Of a stretch of 64,000 nt of DNA, positions 47,239 through 57,351 are shown in pieces. This DNA comes from an uncultured Pelagibacteraceae bacterium (GTDB lineage: Bacteria; Pseudomonadota; Alphaproteobacteria; Pelagibacterales; Pelagibacteraceae). The position numbers and the translations under genes are program-made. The notes beneath the pieces are model-generated. The model worked only from the letters and a program-made list of their open reading frames with translations, did no database searches and was not told the DNA's origin. Within the stretch, counting starts at the first letter, position 1. Every line of letters starts with the position of its first letter. The stretch is taken from assembly GCA_902599955.1 (NCBI GenBank), contig CACKHK010000001.1, positions 1 to 64,000 on the forward strand, in the 5' to 3' direction.

Positions 47239-47886
47239 ATGAAAATAGAGTGTAAACATATTAGACACTTCGGTCCATCAATATTGAAAGCCAAGATACC
47301 AAATGAATTGGTAGATAAAATAAATAATTACGTAGAGGAAATTATCAAAAGTAAAGAAAAATCAAAACAATTAAATTATGGAGAAGGTTTAGTTGGGGAT
47401 GTTACACAAGAATTATATCTAGATAATGAATTTATAAAATCTTCTGGGTGGCTAGACTTTTTAGGAAATTGTACAAAAGAATATATTTTAAAAAGTGAAG
47501 GAAGAACTATCTCAAAATTTCAACTATTAAAAACATGGGTTGTAAGACAATACCAACATGAGTTTAATCCAACACATTGGCATAGCGGTCATATATCTGG
47601 TGCAGGTTTTCTAAAAGTTCCAAAATCATTTGGTGAAAGTGTGCAAAAAAAACAAAATAAAGGTTATCATGGTGGTAAATTAGAACTAATACATGGATCA
47701 AGAGCATTTTTGTCTAATTCAAGTTTAAGAATTGTTCCAGAAGTTGGTGACTTTTATTTTTTTCCTAATTATCTGATGCATACAGTTTATCCTTTTAAAA
47801 ATACTTATGAAGAGAGAAGATCAATTTCTTTCAATGCAAAAATTGATGAAACAACATGGGATATTTTTGGAGGAAAAGAAAAATGA
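47239..47886 (+). CDS. Putative 2OG-Fe(II) oxygenase-like protein
   Basis: 'FNPTHWHSGHISGAGFLKVP', 'VPEVGDFYFFPNYLMHTVYPFK...RRSISFNAKID' (Fe ligand and 2OG Arg pattern). Confidence 0.65.
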   Translation: MKIECKHIRHFGPSILKAKIPNELVDKINNYVEEIIKSKEKSKQLNYGEGLVGDVTQELYLDNEFIKSSGWLDFLGNCTKEYILKSEGRTISKFQLLKTWVVRQYQHEFNPTHWHSGHISGAGFLKVPKSFGESVQKKQNKGYHGGKLELIHGSRAFLSNSSLRIVPEVGDFYFFPNYLMHTVYPFKNTYEERRSISFNAKIDETTWDIFGGKEK

Positions 47887-48242
47887 ATGTACTAGGTGAA
47901 CCTTTAGAGGAATGTTCTAAAAATCCATTAACAGGATGGTTTAGAGATGGATGTTGTAATACTGACAAAAATGATAATGGTTTGCATACCGTATGTGTAA
48001 AAGTAAATGAAGAATTTCTACAATGGTGTAAAGAAGCTGGTAATGATTTGATCACACCCCACCCTGAGTTTGGTTTTCCTGGACTTAAAGATGGTGATAA
48101 CTGGTGTGTATGTGCAGGTTGGGTTGCAAGAGCGTTAGAGGCAGGAATTGGATGTTCAATATATCTAAAAAAGACACATATAAATACTTTAAAATTAGTT
48201 CCTTTAGATACCTTAAAAAAATTTGCAATAGACCTTTCTTAG
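47883..48242 (+). CDS. DUF2237-family protein
   Basis: MNVLGEPLEECSKNPLTGWFRDGCCNTDKNDNGLHTVCVKVNEEFLQW; ATGA overlap with upstream stop. Confidence 0.82.
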   Translation: MNVLGEPLEECSKNPLTGWFRDGCCNTDKNDNGLHTVCVKVNEEFLQWCKEAGNDLITPHPEFGFPGLKDGDNWCVCAGWVARALEAGIGCSIYLKKTHINTLKLVPLDTLKKFAIDLS

Positions 48243-49862
48243 TTACATATTTCCATATTTTGGCCCACCACCGCCTTCTGGGGTAACCCATGTAATATTC
48301 TGTGATGGCTCTTTTATGTCGCAAGTTTTGCAATGAATGCAATTTTGAGAATTAATAATAAATTTTTCAATTTCGTTTTCTTTTTGAACTTCATAAACTC
48401 CAACAGGGCAATATCTTTGAGCAGGCTCATCATATTTTCCTAAAGTATATTTGATTGGCAAATCATTATCTTTTAGTTGAAGATGAACAGGTTGATTATC
48501 AGTATGGTTTGTTCCTGTTAAGTAGACTGAACTGGTTTTATCAAATGTAATCACATTATCTGGTTTTGGATACTCTATTTTAGGCATTTCATTAGCAGGC
48601 TTCAATGTTTCGTGATCAGCATGTTTATGTTTAAGAGTAAATGGTAATTTTCCTTTAAATAAAATTTGATCAATTCCAGTAAATATTATTCCTAAAATTA
48701 ACCCCCAACTAAAACTTGGTTTAACATTTCTGGCTTCATACAATTCTCTAAAAACCCAACTATTTTTAAATTTTTCCTCATAAACAGATAATTTTTTGTT
48801 TGAATTTAAATGATCTACGATAGTTTCAGCTGCAATCATCCCACTCTTCATAGCCGTGTGAGAACCTTTTATTTTTGGCATATTTAAAGTACCAGCATCA
48901 CAACCAACCAATAATGCGCCTGGCATAAACATTTTAGGCAAACTTTGAAAACCACCTTCTATAAGTGCTCTTGCTCCATAGGATATTCTTTTACCACCTT
49001 CCAACATTGATCTGATCGCAGGATGAGTTTTAAATCTTTGAAATTCATCAAAAGGTGATAGATGAGGATTTTTATAATCAAGCCCTATGACATAACCTAA
49101 AAAAATCTGTTTATTTTCAGCATGATAAACAAAGCTTCCTCCATAGGTATTATTATCTAAAGGCCAGCCCGCTGTATGCATTACTAAACCTTCTTCATGT
49201 TTTTCCTCTTTTAATTCCCAAATTTCTTTGAAACCAATTCCATATTGTTGTGGATCTTTTCCTTTATCTAATTCAAATTTTTTAATTAATTCTTTTCCTA
49301 AATGACCCCTACAACCTTCAGCGAAAACTGTTACCTTTCCATGGAGCTCCATTCCAGGTTCATAGCTATCTTTTTTATTTCCATCTTTGTCTAAACCCAT
49401 GTCTTGAGTTGCAATACCTTTCACAGAACCATCTTCATTATATAAAACCTCACTTGCAGGAAACCCTGGAAATATTTCAACACCTAAATTTTCAGCTTGC
49501 TCTGCTAACCATCTACATAAATTAGCAAGACTAATTATATAGTTATTATGATTTTGTTGAATTTTAGGTAATAACCAAGTTGGCCAACTAATTTTTTTAG
49601 TCTTTCCTAAAAATAAAAATTTTTCTTTAGTAACTTTTGTTTTAATTGGTGCATTAAGATCCTTCCAATTAGGCAGCAGTTCATCTAAAGCTCGTGTTTC
49701 AAACACGTTCCCTGATAAAATATGTGCACCTATTTCAGATGCTTTTTCTAACAGGCAGACATTAATATCTGGATTTAACTGCTTTAATTTAATTGCAGTT
49801 GAAAGTCCTGATGGTCCGCCACCTACGATTACTACATCGTATTCCATCACTTCTCTGGACAT
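48243..49862 (-). CDS. Electron transfer flavoprotein-ubiquinone oxidoreductase
   Basis: 'YDVVIVGGGPSGLSTAIKLKQ', 'GCDAGTLNMPKIKGSHTAMKSGM', C-term 4Fe-4S 'NCIHCKTCDIKEPSQNITWVTPEGGGGPKY'. Confidence 0.95.
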   Translation of the reverse strand: MSREVMEYDVVIVGGGPSGLSTAIKLKQLNPDINVCLLEKASEIGAHILSGNVFETRALDELLPNWKDLNAPIKTKVTKEKFLFLGKTKKISWPTWLLPKIQQNHNNYIISLANLCRWLAEQAENLGVEIFPGFPASEVLYNEDGSVKGIATQDMGLDKDGNKKDSYEPGMELHGKVTVFAEGCRGHLGKELIKKFELDKGKDPQQYGIGFKEIWELKEEKHEEGLVMHTAGWPLDNNTYGGSFVYHAENKQIFLGYVIGLDYKNPHLSPFDEFQRFKTHPAIRSMLEGGKRISYGARALIEGGFQSLPKMFMPGALLVGCDAGTLNMPKIKGSHTAMKSGMIAAETIVDHLNSNKKLSVYEEKFKNSWVFRELYEARNVKPSFSWGLILGIIFTGIDQILFKGKLPFTLKHKHADHETLKPANEMPKIEYPKPDNVITFDKTSSVYLTGTNHTDNQPVHLQLKDNDLPIKYTLGKYDEPAQRYCPVGVYEVQKENEIEKFIINSQNCIHCKTCDIKEPSQNITWVTPEGGGGPKYGNM

Positions 49863-49883
49863 ATTATTTTTTTACAGTATTTG

Positions 49884-50837
49884 TTATTTTTGTATAGTGT
49901 TTAATTTGTTCAACTCCTCTAAGAATTGAGGAAGTGCTTCGAATAAATCAGCTTCTAGGCCGTAGTCTGCGACACTAAAAATTGGTGCCTCACCATCTTT
50001 ATTTATAGCCACGATAACTTTACTTTCTTTCATGCCAGCTAAATGCTGGATAGCCCCAGAAATTCCAACTGCTATATATAAGTCTGGAACTACTACTTTA
50101 CCTGTTTGTCCAACCTGATGTTCGTTTGTAATATAACCTGCATCAACTGCTGCTCTTGATGCCCCTATTGCAGCATTTAATTTGTCTGCAACATCAGTTA
50201 TTAATTTGAAATTCTCACCACTTTGCAACCCTCTTCCTCCAGAAATAACAATTCTAGCTGTTCCTAATTCAGGTCTATCTGATTTAATTTCCTCTCTGTT
50301 CACAAATTTTGTATTTTCAGTTTTATCTGCTGCATCCACTTTCTCAATTTCTGCTGACCCACCTGTGGTTTCAGCCGCCTCAAATGATGTTGGTCTTATT
50401 GTTATACATTTTTTATCGTCATTACTTTTGACGGTAGCAAATGCGTTACCAGCATAAATTGGTCTTAGGAATGTATCTGGAGCAATTACTTTTATTATAT
50501 CACTCACTTGAGAAATATCTAATAATGCAGCAATTCTAGGCATTAGATTTTTTCCAAAGGTATTTGCTGAACAAACTATATGAGAATATTTATCAGCATG
50601 TTTTAAAATTGCTGAAGTATAATTTTCAGCAATATAATTTTCATAAATTTCATTGTCCATATGAAGTACTTTTTTTACCAAAGGTACCTCAGATAAGGAT
50701 TTTGCAACGTCATCTGCATTATGACCAATCAATAAAACATGTAAGTCTCGATCTATCTGAGATGCAGCTGTAATTGCGTTTAAAGTAAATGATTTGACTT
50801 CTTTGTTGTTATGCTCTGCTATCAATAAAACTGACAT
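49884..50837 (-). CDS. etfA: Electron transfer flavoprotein alpha subunit
   Basis: '[13 protein letters not shown]', '[42 protein letters not shown]'. Confidence 0.95.
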   Translation of the reverse strand: MSVLLIAEHNNKEVKSFTLNAITAASQIDRDLHVLLIGHNADDVAKSLSEVPLVKKVLHMDNEIYENYIAENYTSAILKHADKYSHIVCSANTFGKNLMPRIAALLDISQVSDIIKVIAPDTFLRPIYAGNAFATVKSNDDKKCITIRPTSFEAAETTGGSAEIEKVDAADKTENTKFVNREEIKSDRPELGTARIVISGGRGLQSGENFKLITDVADKLNAAIGASRAAVDAGYITNEHQVGQTGKVVVPDLYIAVGISGAIQHLAGMKESKVIVAINKDGEAPIFSVADYGLEADLFEALPQFLEELNKLNTIQK

Positions 50838-51586
50838 TATATTACCTTAGCCTCATTTTTTAATTTTTGCACCAACTCCTCAACACTAGCAACCTTTATA
50901 CCTGCTTTTCTTTTTGGCGGTTCCTCAATTTTAATATGTTCTATTCTAGGGTTAGTATCAACTCCTAGATCTGACGCATTAATTTGTTCAATAGGTTTTT
51001 TCTTTGCTTTCATAATATTTGGTAGTGATGCATATCTTGGTTCATTTAGTCTTAAGTCACATGTCACTATTGCAGGTGTATTAACTTCAATAGTTTCTAG
51101 ACCCTCATCGACTTCTCTAGTTACTTCTAATAAATTTTCTTTAACCTCAATTTTTGAAGCAAAAGTAGCTTGAGGCCAGTTTAAATGTGCAGCCAACATT
51201 TGACCAGTTTGGTTGCAATCATCGTCAATTGCTTGTTTGCCCATGAAAACTAAATCCGGATTTTCTTTTTCAACAATTTTTTTAAGAATTTTAGAAACAG
51301 CAAGAGGTTCTAGTATACTATCCACTTTTACATGAATACCTCTATCCGCTCCAACTGCTAGTGCTTTTCTAACAGTCTCTTGGGCTTTTTCTTCTCCAAC
51401 TGTTACAGCTATTATTTCTGAAGCTTTTCCAGCCTCTTTAATTTTAACAGCTTCCTCAATTGCATTATCATCTGGTGGATTAGTTGACATTTTAACATTG
51501 TCTGTCACAACGCCACTGCCATCCTCTTTTACTCTTATTTGGACGTTATAATCAATTACCCTTTTTACAGCGACTAAAATTTTCAT
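50837..51586 (-). CDS. etfB: Electron transfer flavoprotein beta subunit
   Basis: '[19 protein letters not shown]', '[34 protein letters not shown]'. Confidence 0.95.
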   Translation of the reverse strand: MKILVAVKRVIDYNVQIRVKEDGSGVVTDNVKMSTNPPDDNAIEEAVKIKEAGKASEIIAVTVGEEKAQETVRKALAVGADRGIHVKVDSILEPLAVSKILKKIVEKENPDLVFMGKQAIDDDCNQTGQMLAAHLNWPQATFASKIEVKENLLEVTREVDEGLETIEVNTPAIVTCDLRLNEPRYASLPNIMKAKKKPIEQINASDLGVDTNPRIEHIKIEEPPKRKAGIKVASVEELVQKLKNEAKVI

Positions 51587-54021
51587 TATGCTCTTAATAA
51601 TTTATTTTCTGCATCATAAGGACTCTCTTCTAAGATTGTTGCCTCATGCATCTTACCAAGTATATCAATCTTTAGTTTTTGTCCAATATTAGCTAGCTCT
51701 GGCTTAACCATTCCGAGTGCGATAGATTTTCCTAGTCTAAAACCAAAGTCACCTCCTGTTGCTCTACCAACTACACTGCCATTTTCATAAATAGGGTTAT
51801 TTCCTAGCACATCTGCATCACTTGTTTCATGAACTTCTAAAGTAACAAGTTTGTTATCAAAACCTTTCTCTCTCCATTTATTCAAAGCTTCTAAGCCAAT
51901 AAAACTTCCTTTATTTGGATGGACAAATCTATCTAAACCACTTTCATATGGTGAATATTCAATGGATAATTCGGTGCCAACCAATTTGTAAGATTTTTCA
52001 ACTCTTAGACTGTTCATAGCTCTTATACCATATGGTTTTAAACCTAAATCTTGTCCTTCATCCATTAACTTATCAAAAATATGGTTTTGATATTCAATAG
52101 GATGATGTAGTTCCCAACCTAACTCTCCTACAAAATTTACTCTCATTGCATTTACTGGGGCAAATCCTACATCTACTTGTTTTGCACTTAACCATTTAAA
52201 ATTTTCATTTGAAAAATCATCATTAGATACTCTTTGCATTAACTCTCTGGCTTTTGGTCCTGATACAACTAGAACACCTTTGCTGTTTGTTAAATTTTCA
52301 AATTGAACAGATCCATCTTTTGGCATCCAACCTAATATCCAGTCATGATCTAACCTTTGAAACGCTCCAGCAGAAACCAAATAAAAACTACTTTCCGATT
52401 CTCTCATTATTGTAAATTCTGAATGAACACCACCTTTAGTATTCAATGCATGACATAAATTAATTCTACCTATTTTTTTTGGAAGTTTATTTGCGACCAA
52501 CTTATCTAAAAATTCCTCAGCTCCAGGACCTTTTATTCTACATTTTGCAAATGCTGTCATATCTAGTAGACCAACATTTTCCTTTACATTCTTGCACTCT
52601 TTCTTAATAGCCTTGAACCAATTTGATCTTCTAAAGGACCAATCGTCCTTTTGCTCCATCCCATCAGTTGCAAAAAAATTAGGTCGCTCCCATCCAAACT
52701 TTTGACCAAAAACTGCACCAAGATTTTTCATTCTGTCATAACAAGGAGCTGTTCTTAATGGTCTTGCAGCTGGTCTTTCTTCATCTGGAAAGTGAGTGAT
52801 AAACACATGGCTGTAAGCTTCCTCATTTTTCTCTTTAAGATAAGATTTTGAGCAATAATCACCATATCTTCTTGGCTCAACACCTAACATATCTATTGTT
52901 GGCTCTCCATCTACAATCCACTCTGCTAATTGCCAACCTGCTCCACCAGCAGCAGTAATTCCAAAGCTGTGACCTTCATTTATCCAAAAATTTTTTAAAC
53001 CCCATGCTGGTCCAACAATGGGATTTCCATCAGGTGTATAACAGATAGCACCGTTGTAAACTTTTTTAACTCCTACTTCTCCAAAAGCAGGAACTCTATG
53101 TATCGCACCTTCAATATGTGGTGCTAGTCTATCCAAGTCTTCTTGGAACAATTCGTATTCAGACTCTTTGGAAGGTCCATTAACATAACATGCTGGAGCT
53201 CCATCTTCATAGGGACCTAATATTAAACCACCGGCCTCTTCTCTCATATACCATCTACTATCACTATCTCTTAATACTCCCATCTCAGGTAATCCATCTT
53301 TTTTTCTTTTTTGAATTTCTGGATGTGGCTCTGTTACAATATATTGATGTTCGACAGGTATTACCGGAATATCTAAACCTACCATTTTTCCAGTTTGTCT
53401 AGCAAAGTTTCCAGAGCAAGAGATTACATGTTCGCATTCTATTGACCCTTTATCTGTTTCAACAATCCAACCATCTTTATTTTGTCTCATCGCTAAAACT
53501 GTTGTGTTTCTATATATCTCAGCTCCTCTATTTCTCGCTCCTGTTGCTAACGCTTGAGTTAGATCCGCAGGTTGAATGTAGCCATCTTCAGGATGTTGTA
53601 TTGCTCCAACTAGATCATCTGTATGACATAACGGCCAAATTTCTTTAACTTGTTCAGGAGTTAAAAATTTAACATCTACTCCGATTGTTTTAGCAACACC
53701 CGCATACTGATGGTATTCATCCATCCTGTCTTGATTGCTTGCTAATCTGATATTTGATACAACACTAAATCCAACATTCTTTCCAGTTTCCTCTTCTAAA
53801 CTTTTATATAAATTGACGGCATACTTATGAAGTTGTCCTACTGAATAACTCATATTAAATAATGGAAGAAGTCCTGCAGCATGCCACGTGGAACCTGAGG
53901 TTAATTCTTTTCGTTCAACTAATACAACATCAGACCAACCTTTTTTTGCTAAATGATAAAGGGCGCTGACACCAACAACGCCTCCACCAACTACTACGAC
54001 TTTTGCTTTTGATTTCATCAT
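51586..54021 (-). CDS. FAD-dependent oxidoreductase-GcvT fusion, dimethylglycine dehydrogenase-like (paralog B)
   Basis: '[22 protein letters not shown]', '[14 protein letters not shown]', C-terminal GcvT domain; overlaps etfB. Confidence 0.92.
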   Translation of the reverse strand: MMKSKAKVVVVGGGVVGVSALYHLAKKGWSDVVLVERKELTSGSTWHAAGLLPLFNMSYSVGQLHKYAVNLYKSLEEETGKNVGFSVVSNIRLASNQDRMDEYHQYAGVAKTIGVDVKFLTPEQVKEIWPLCHTDDLVGAIQHPEDGYIQPADLTQALATGARNRGAEIYRNTTVLAMRQNKDGWIVETDKGSIECEHVISCSGNFARQTGKMVGLDIPVIPVEHQYIVTEPHPEIQKRKKDGLPEMGVLRDSDSRWYMREEAGGLILGPYEDGAPACYVNGPSKESEYELFQEDLDRLAPHIEGAIHRVPAFGEVGVKKVYNGAICYTPDGNPIVGPAWGLKNFWINEGHSFGITAAGGAGWQLAEWIVDGEPTIDMLGVEPRRYGDYCSKSYLKEKNEEAYSHVFITHFPDEERPAARPLRTAPCYDRMKNLGAVFGQKFGWERPNFFATDGMEQKDDWSFRRSNWFKAIKKECKNVKENVGLLDMTAFAKCRIKGPGAEEFLDKLVANKLPKKIGRINLCHALNTKGGVHSEFTIMRESESSFYLVSAGAFQRLDHDWILGWMPKDGSVQFENLTNSKGVLVVSGPKARELMQRVSNDDFSNENFKWLSAKQVDVGFAPVNAMRVNFVGELGWELHHPIEYQNHIFDKLMDEGQDLGLKPYGIRAMNSLRVEKSYKLVGTELSIEYSPYESGLDRFVHPNKGSFIGLEALNKWREKGFDNKLVTLEVHETSDADVLGNNPIYENGSVVGRATGGDFGFRLGKSIALGMVKPELANIGQKLKIDILGKMHEATILEESPYDAENKLLRA

Positions 54022-54061
54022 GCGATTTTTACCTAATTTTTCTTATAAACAAAACATAATT

Positions 54062-54277
54062 CTAATAGTCATAATCGTCATCATCGTCATCTCTCCATCC
54101 CATTTGATACATCAGATAAGCTGCGGTTATTACACTAATGACACCTGCAACCATACCAAAATTTACCCCCATCTCTTGTCCAAAATAGTACCATCCAATT
54201 TGGGTCGCTCCAATCGGCGGGATGCAAAGAATAGCCATTAATATTGCAATTCTAACTGGAAAACTTGGTTTTTTCAT
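54062..54277 (-). CDS. Small membrane protein with Asp-rich C terminus
   Basis: MKKPSFPVRIAILMAILCIPPIGATQIGWYYFGQEMGVNFGMVAGVISVITAAYLMYQMGWRDDDDDDYDY; start overlaps upstream CDS. Confidence 0.6.
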   Translation of the reverse strand: MKKPSFPVRIAILMAILCIPPIGATQIGWYYFGQEMGVNFGMVAGVISVITAAYLMYQMGWRDDDDDDYDY

Positions 54278-54759
54278 TAGATAGATGAACCCATCGGCAT
54301 AGGTTGAGATACTGCTGTGGTCAACCAGCAATTTTTTAAAAATCCATCGAGCTCATATTTTTCAACTTGCCATTTAAATTTATAATACTTTTTGTCTTTA
54401 TCCATAATTGTCACTTCAAAAGTCGATACACCCTTTGATTTATATACCTCAACAATTTCATAATTCTCGTGATTTAAAAGCATTGAGTAGGAATCTGTTT
54501 TGATCATATTTTTAAACCTTTCAATAGGTCCTGTTACTCTCTGATTGTTTGGGTGAGCAAAAAACCATGTTTGAATTATCCCATGATCTTTACTGGGAGT
54601 ATCATTTTTCATCAAAGCATTAAGTTGAATTTCAATTACTTCTCTAGGTTTAATATCTGGATTTGGTTTTTTTATTTCAGCTTTTAATTCATTTGTAGAA
54701 AAAATTAAAAATATAAATACAATAAAAATTCTATAAATGTCTGGCTGTATTTTTAACAT
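54277..54759 (-). CDS. DUF4864-like exported protein
   Basis: 'PREVIEIQLNALMKNDTPSKDHGIIQTWFFAHPNNQRVTGPIERFKNMI'; start assumed at MLKIQPDIYRIF. Confidence 0.7.
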   Translation of the reverse strand: MLKIQPDIYRIFIVFIFLIFSTNELKAEIKKPNPDIKPREVIEIQLNALMKNDTPSKDHGIIQTWFFAHPNNQRVTGPIERFKNMIKTDSYSMLLNHENYEIVEVYKSKGVSTFEVTIMDKDKKYYKFKWQVEKYELDGFLKNCWLTTAVSQPMPMGSSI

Positions 54760-55300
54760 CTTCCAAAAACTCAATTCTTTTTTCATTTGATACAAATGGT
54801 ACAGCAAAATATCGTTTATAGGTAATGTCATAAATACCACACTTATTAAAAATACCTTTTTTAATTCTTCTAAGGGGTAAATTTAAAAAAAAATCTGAAA
54901 TTGAGAATCTGGGTGAACCATATGTGCAAAAAATCAAAGCTTTTTTGCTTTTTAGTTTACCAACAGCATATCCATAATTGCCGAAAAGTTTCTTAAATGA
55001 AAAAGCCCAGGGTGGCGCTAAAACCTTATCGATCCAACCTTCTACAATAGCAGGCATTCTATAATTCCATATAGGAGCAACTAGAACAATTAAATCAGAA
55101 TCATCAATTTTTCTTCTATGATCCAAAACAATATCATCAGCGTTCTCACCAGCATATACAGGATCGAATTTTTCTCTATATAAATCTACACATTCAACTA
55201 CATGACCATTTTCTCTAGCAGATTTTATGAAATTATCTTTTATAGCAGAATTAAAAGATTTATCGTTGTAATGCCCATATACCAAAAATACTTTTTTCAT
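54731..55300 (-). CDS. NAD(P)H-dependent oxidoreductase, flavodoxin-like fold (NQO/YwrO-like)
   Basis: 'VFLVYGHYNDKSFNSAI', 'DLIVLVAPIWNYRMPAIVEGWIDKVLAPPWAF'. Confidence 0.88.
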   Translation of the reverse strand: MKKVFLVYGHYNDKSFNSAIKDNFIKSARENGHVVECVDLYREKFDPVYAGENADDIVLDHRRKIDDSDLIVLVAPIWNYRMPAIVEGWIDKVLAPPWAFSFKKLFGNYGYAVGKLKSKKALIFCTYGSPRFSISDFFLNLPLRRIKKGIFNKCGIYDITYKRYFAVPFVSNEKRIEFLEDVKNTARHL

Positions 55301-55767
55301 TAATCTTTAAGGACTGGAAAAACTGGATTAGATTTTTGAAAAAGTTTTTGATACTCCTGTTTTATACATCTATTGGAAATAAATTGGATATTTTCTTTAT
55401 CTGCTAAAACTTTTGCCTCATCACTGTGAATTCCGTATTGTAACCATAAAACTTTTGTTCCTTTTTTAATTGCTTCTTTTGCAATTCCTTCAGCCTCTTT
55501 TGAGGGTCTAAAAACATCAACTATATCTATTTCTTCCTTTATTTTATCTAAACTTTCGATCATTTGTTCCCCATTTACAATCTCACCAACTGCAAAAGGG
55601 TTAATAGGAATAACTTTATAACCAAAATTTTGCATATATTTCATAACAACATTTGCTGGTTTTCTCTTAAGATTTTTTCTATCCTCTCCTTTTTTTTCAG
55701 AGCTCACTCCAATCATAGCTATGGTTTTTGATTTTCTTAAAATAGATTTAATTTCATTATCGTTCAT
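55300..55767 (-). CDS. CoA-binding protein (YccU-like)
   Basis: 'TIAMIGVSSEKKGEDRKNLKRKPANVVMKYMQNFGYKVIPINP', 'VDVFRPSKEAEGIAKEAI', 'LWLQYGIH'. Confidence 0.88.
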   Translation of the reverse strand: MNDNEIKSILRKSKTIAMIGVSSEKKGEDRKNLKRKPANVVMKYMQNFGYKVIPINPFAVGEIVNGEQMIESLDKIKEEIDIVDVFRPSKEAEGIAKEAIKKGTKVLWLQYGIHSDEAKVLADKENIQFISNRCIKQEYQKLFQKSNPVFPVLKD

Positions 55768-55788
55768 TATTTTCTTTCTTAATAGCTA

Positions 55789-56562
55789 TTATTTATTTTT
55801 CCAACTAGGTTTTCTTTTTTGTAAAAAAGCCGATATTCCCTCTTTTGCATCTTGTGAAGCCATATTTACAGTCATCATTTTACTTGTAAACTTATAAGCA
55901 TCTCCTAGTGGCATCTCTAATTGTTTATAAAATGCTTGTTTTCCAATTTTAATTGTTAAATTTGATTTTGAAGAAATTTTGTTTGCAATTTTTAAAACTT
56001 CCGCATTTAGTTTTTTGTTTGAAAAATAATCATTAATCAAACCAATTTCCTTAGCGTATTTTGCATTTATTGGATCCCCAGTCAGAAGCATCTTCATCAT
56101 AATTTTACGAGTTACTTTTCTACTTACAGCAACCATTGGAGTACTGCAGAAAAGTCCAATATTTACTCCTGGTGTTGCAAAAGTGGCATTTGTTGTACTA
56201 TAAGCTAGATCACAACTTGCAGCTAACTGACATCCAGCTGCGTAAGCTGCACCATGCACTTTTGCAATAACAGGTTTCTTTCCTTCAACAATTTTCATCA
56301 TTAATTTTGAGCAAAGATTAAATAATTTTAAGTGATTTGATCTATTTTTAATTCCGCCAACCTCTTTAAGATTATGACCAGCACTAAATCCTTTACCTGA
56401 TCCCTCTAATATTATTACTCTTGTATTATCATCCTTATCTAATCTAATAAAAGTATTCAAAAGATCTCTTAAAGTTTTAAATGACAGTGAATTATAAGTT
56501 TTAGGATCATTAATTATTACATTTGTAATTCCATTTCCTAATTTTTTTATTTTTACATTCAT
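55789..56562 (-). CDS. Enoyl-CoA hydratase/isomerase family protein
   Basis: 'GSGKGFSAGHNLKEV', 'KPVIAKVHGAAYAAGCQLAASCDLAYS'. Confidence 0.92.
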   Translation of the reverse strand: MNVKIKKLGNGITNVIINDPKTYNSLSFKTLRDLLNTFIRLDKDDNTRVIILEGSGKGFSAGHNLKEVGGIKNRSNHLKLFNLCSKLMMKIVEGKKPVIAKVHGAAYAAGCQLAASCDLAYSTTNATFATPGVNIGLFCSTPMVAVSRKVTRKIMMKMLLTGDPINAKYAKEIGLINDYFSNKKLNAEVLKIANKISSKSNLTIKIGKQAFYKQLEMPLGDAYKFTSKMMTVNMASQDAKEGISAFLQKRKPSWKNK

Positions 56563-56569
56563 ATTGAAG

Positions 56570-56944
56570 TTATTTTAACTCACCATCTTCACGCATTTTA
56601 GCTCTAATTTTTGTAGCAGAAATTTTTTGTATTTCTTCAGACAATACTATCTCCTCAATTTTGTAACCAACTCCTCTCCCGTAACAAATATTTGTAATAT
56701 TTGGCACCATCATTATTTTAAATCTTCCTTCAAATTCAGGATTTAATTTATTTTCAATATTTTTTTTTACTGTTTCAAAGTCAAATGGATTATCATCAAC
56801 TCCTTGAACGTCTCTTATTTGAATACACACTTGACCGGTCTTTTTGATGATCTCTTTAAATAAAGCATAGTGACCCTCATGAAATGGCTGCCATCTTCCA
56901 AGCATTTGTGCTGTTGGTTTTTTATTATCCCATTCATAACTCAT
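56570..56944 (-). CDS. Nucleotidyltransferase (HxGH-type, cytidylyl/adenylyltransferase-like)
   Basis: 'GRWQPFHEGHYALF' and 'ISATKIR' motifs. Confidence 0.82.
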   Translation of the reverse strand: MSYEWDNKKPTAQMLGRWQPFHEGHYALFKEIIKKTGQVCIQIRDVQGVDDNPFDFETVKKNIENKLNPEFEGRFKIMMVPNITNICYGRGVGYKIEEIVLSEEIQKISATKIRAKMREDGELK

Positions 56945-57351
56945 TATGATATCTCCTTAATTATTTTATCTGCCCAAACCTTAGCATCTTGAGTAGTTAC
57001 ATGAAAATCATATTTTTCAGGTCTAACAAACATTTGATTAGTATCGTCAAATCTTCCTTCTTTAATAGTGTCTACCCAAATAACAAAATCTGCAGGGAAT
57101 AAACTTCTTGCTTCTGGTGTTGGGCAAATAAAATCTGCCACAACATAATTTCCATTATTTTTCAGCTTTAAAGCAAAGTCTGCCATTCTTTTAGCTTGTC
57201 TCTTTCTACCCTCTTCAGAAAAATCCCAATCATTTGCTTGTTTTCTAACTTCGTCAGCATTTAATCTTTTTGCATTAAGTTTTGGAGCAAGTTCTTCTGC
57301 CAATGTTGTTTTGCCAGCCCCGGGCAAACCCATAATTAAAATTATTTTCAT
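56944..57351 (-). CDS. P-loop kinase, adenylylsulfate-kinase-like
   Basis: 'ILIMGLPGAGKTTLAEELAPKLNAKRLNADEVRKQANDWDFSEEGRKRQAKRMADFA', 'VVADFICPTPEAR'. Confidence 0.82.
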   Translation of the reverse strand: MKIILIMGLPGAGKTTLAEELAPKLNAKRLNADEVRKQANDWDFSEEGRKRQAKRMADFALKLKNNGNYVVADFICPTPEARSLFPADFVIWVDTIKEGRFDDTNQMFVRPEKYDFHVTTQDAKVWADKIIKEIS

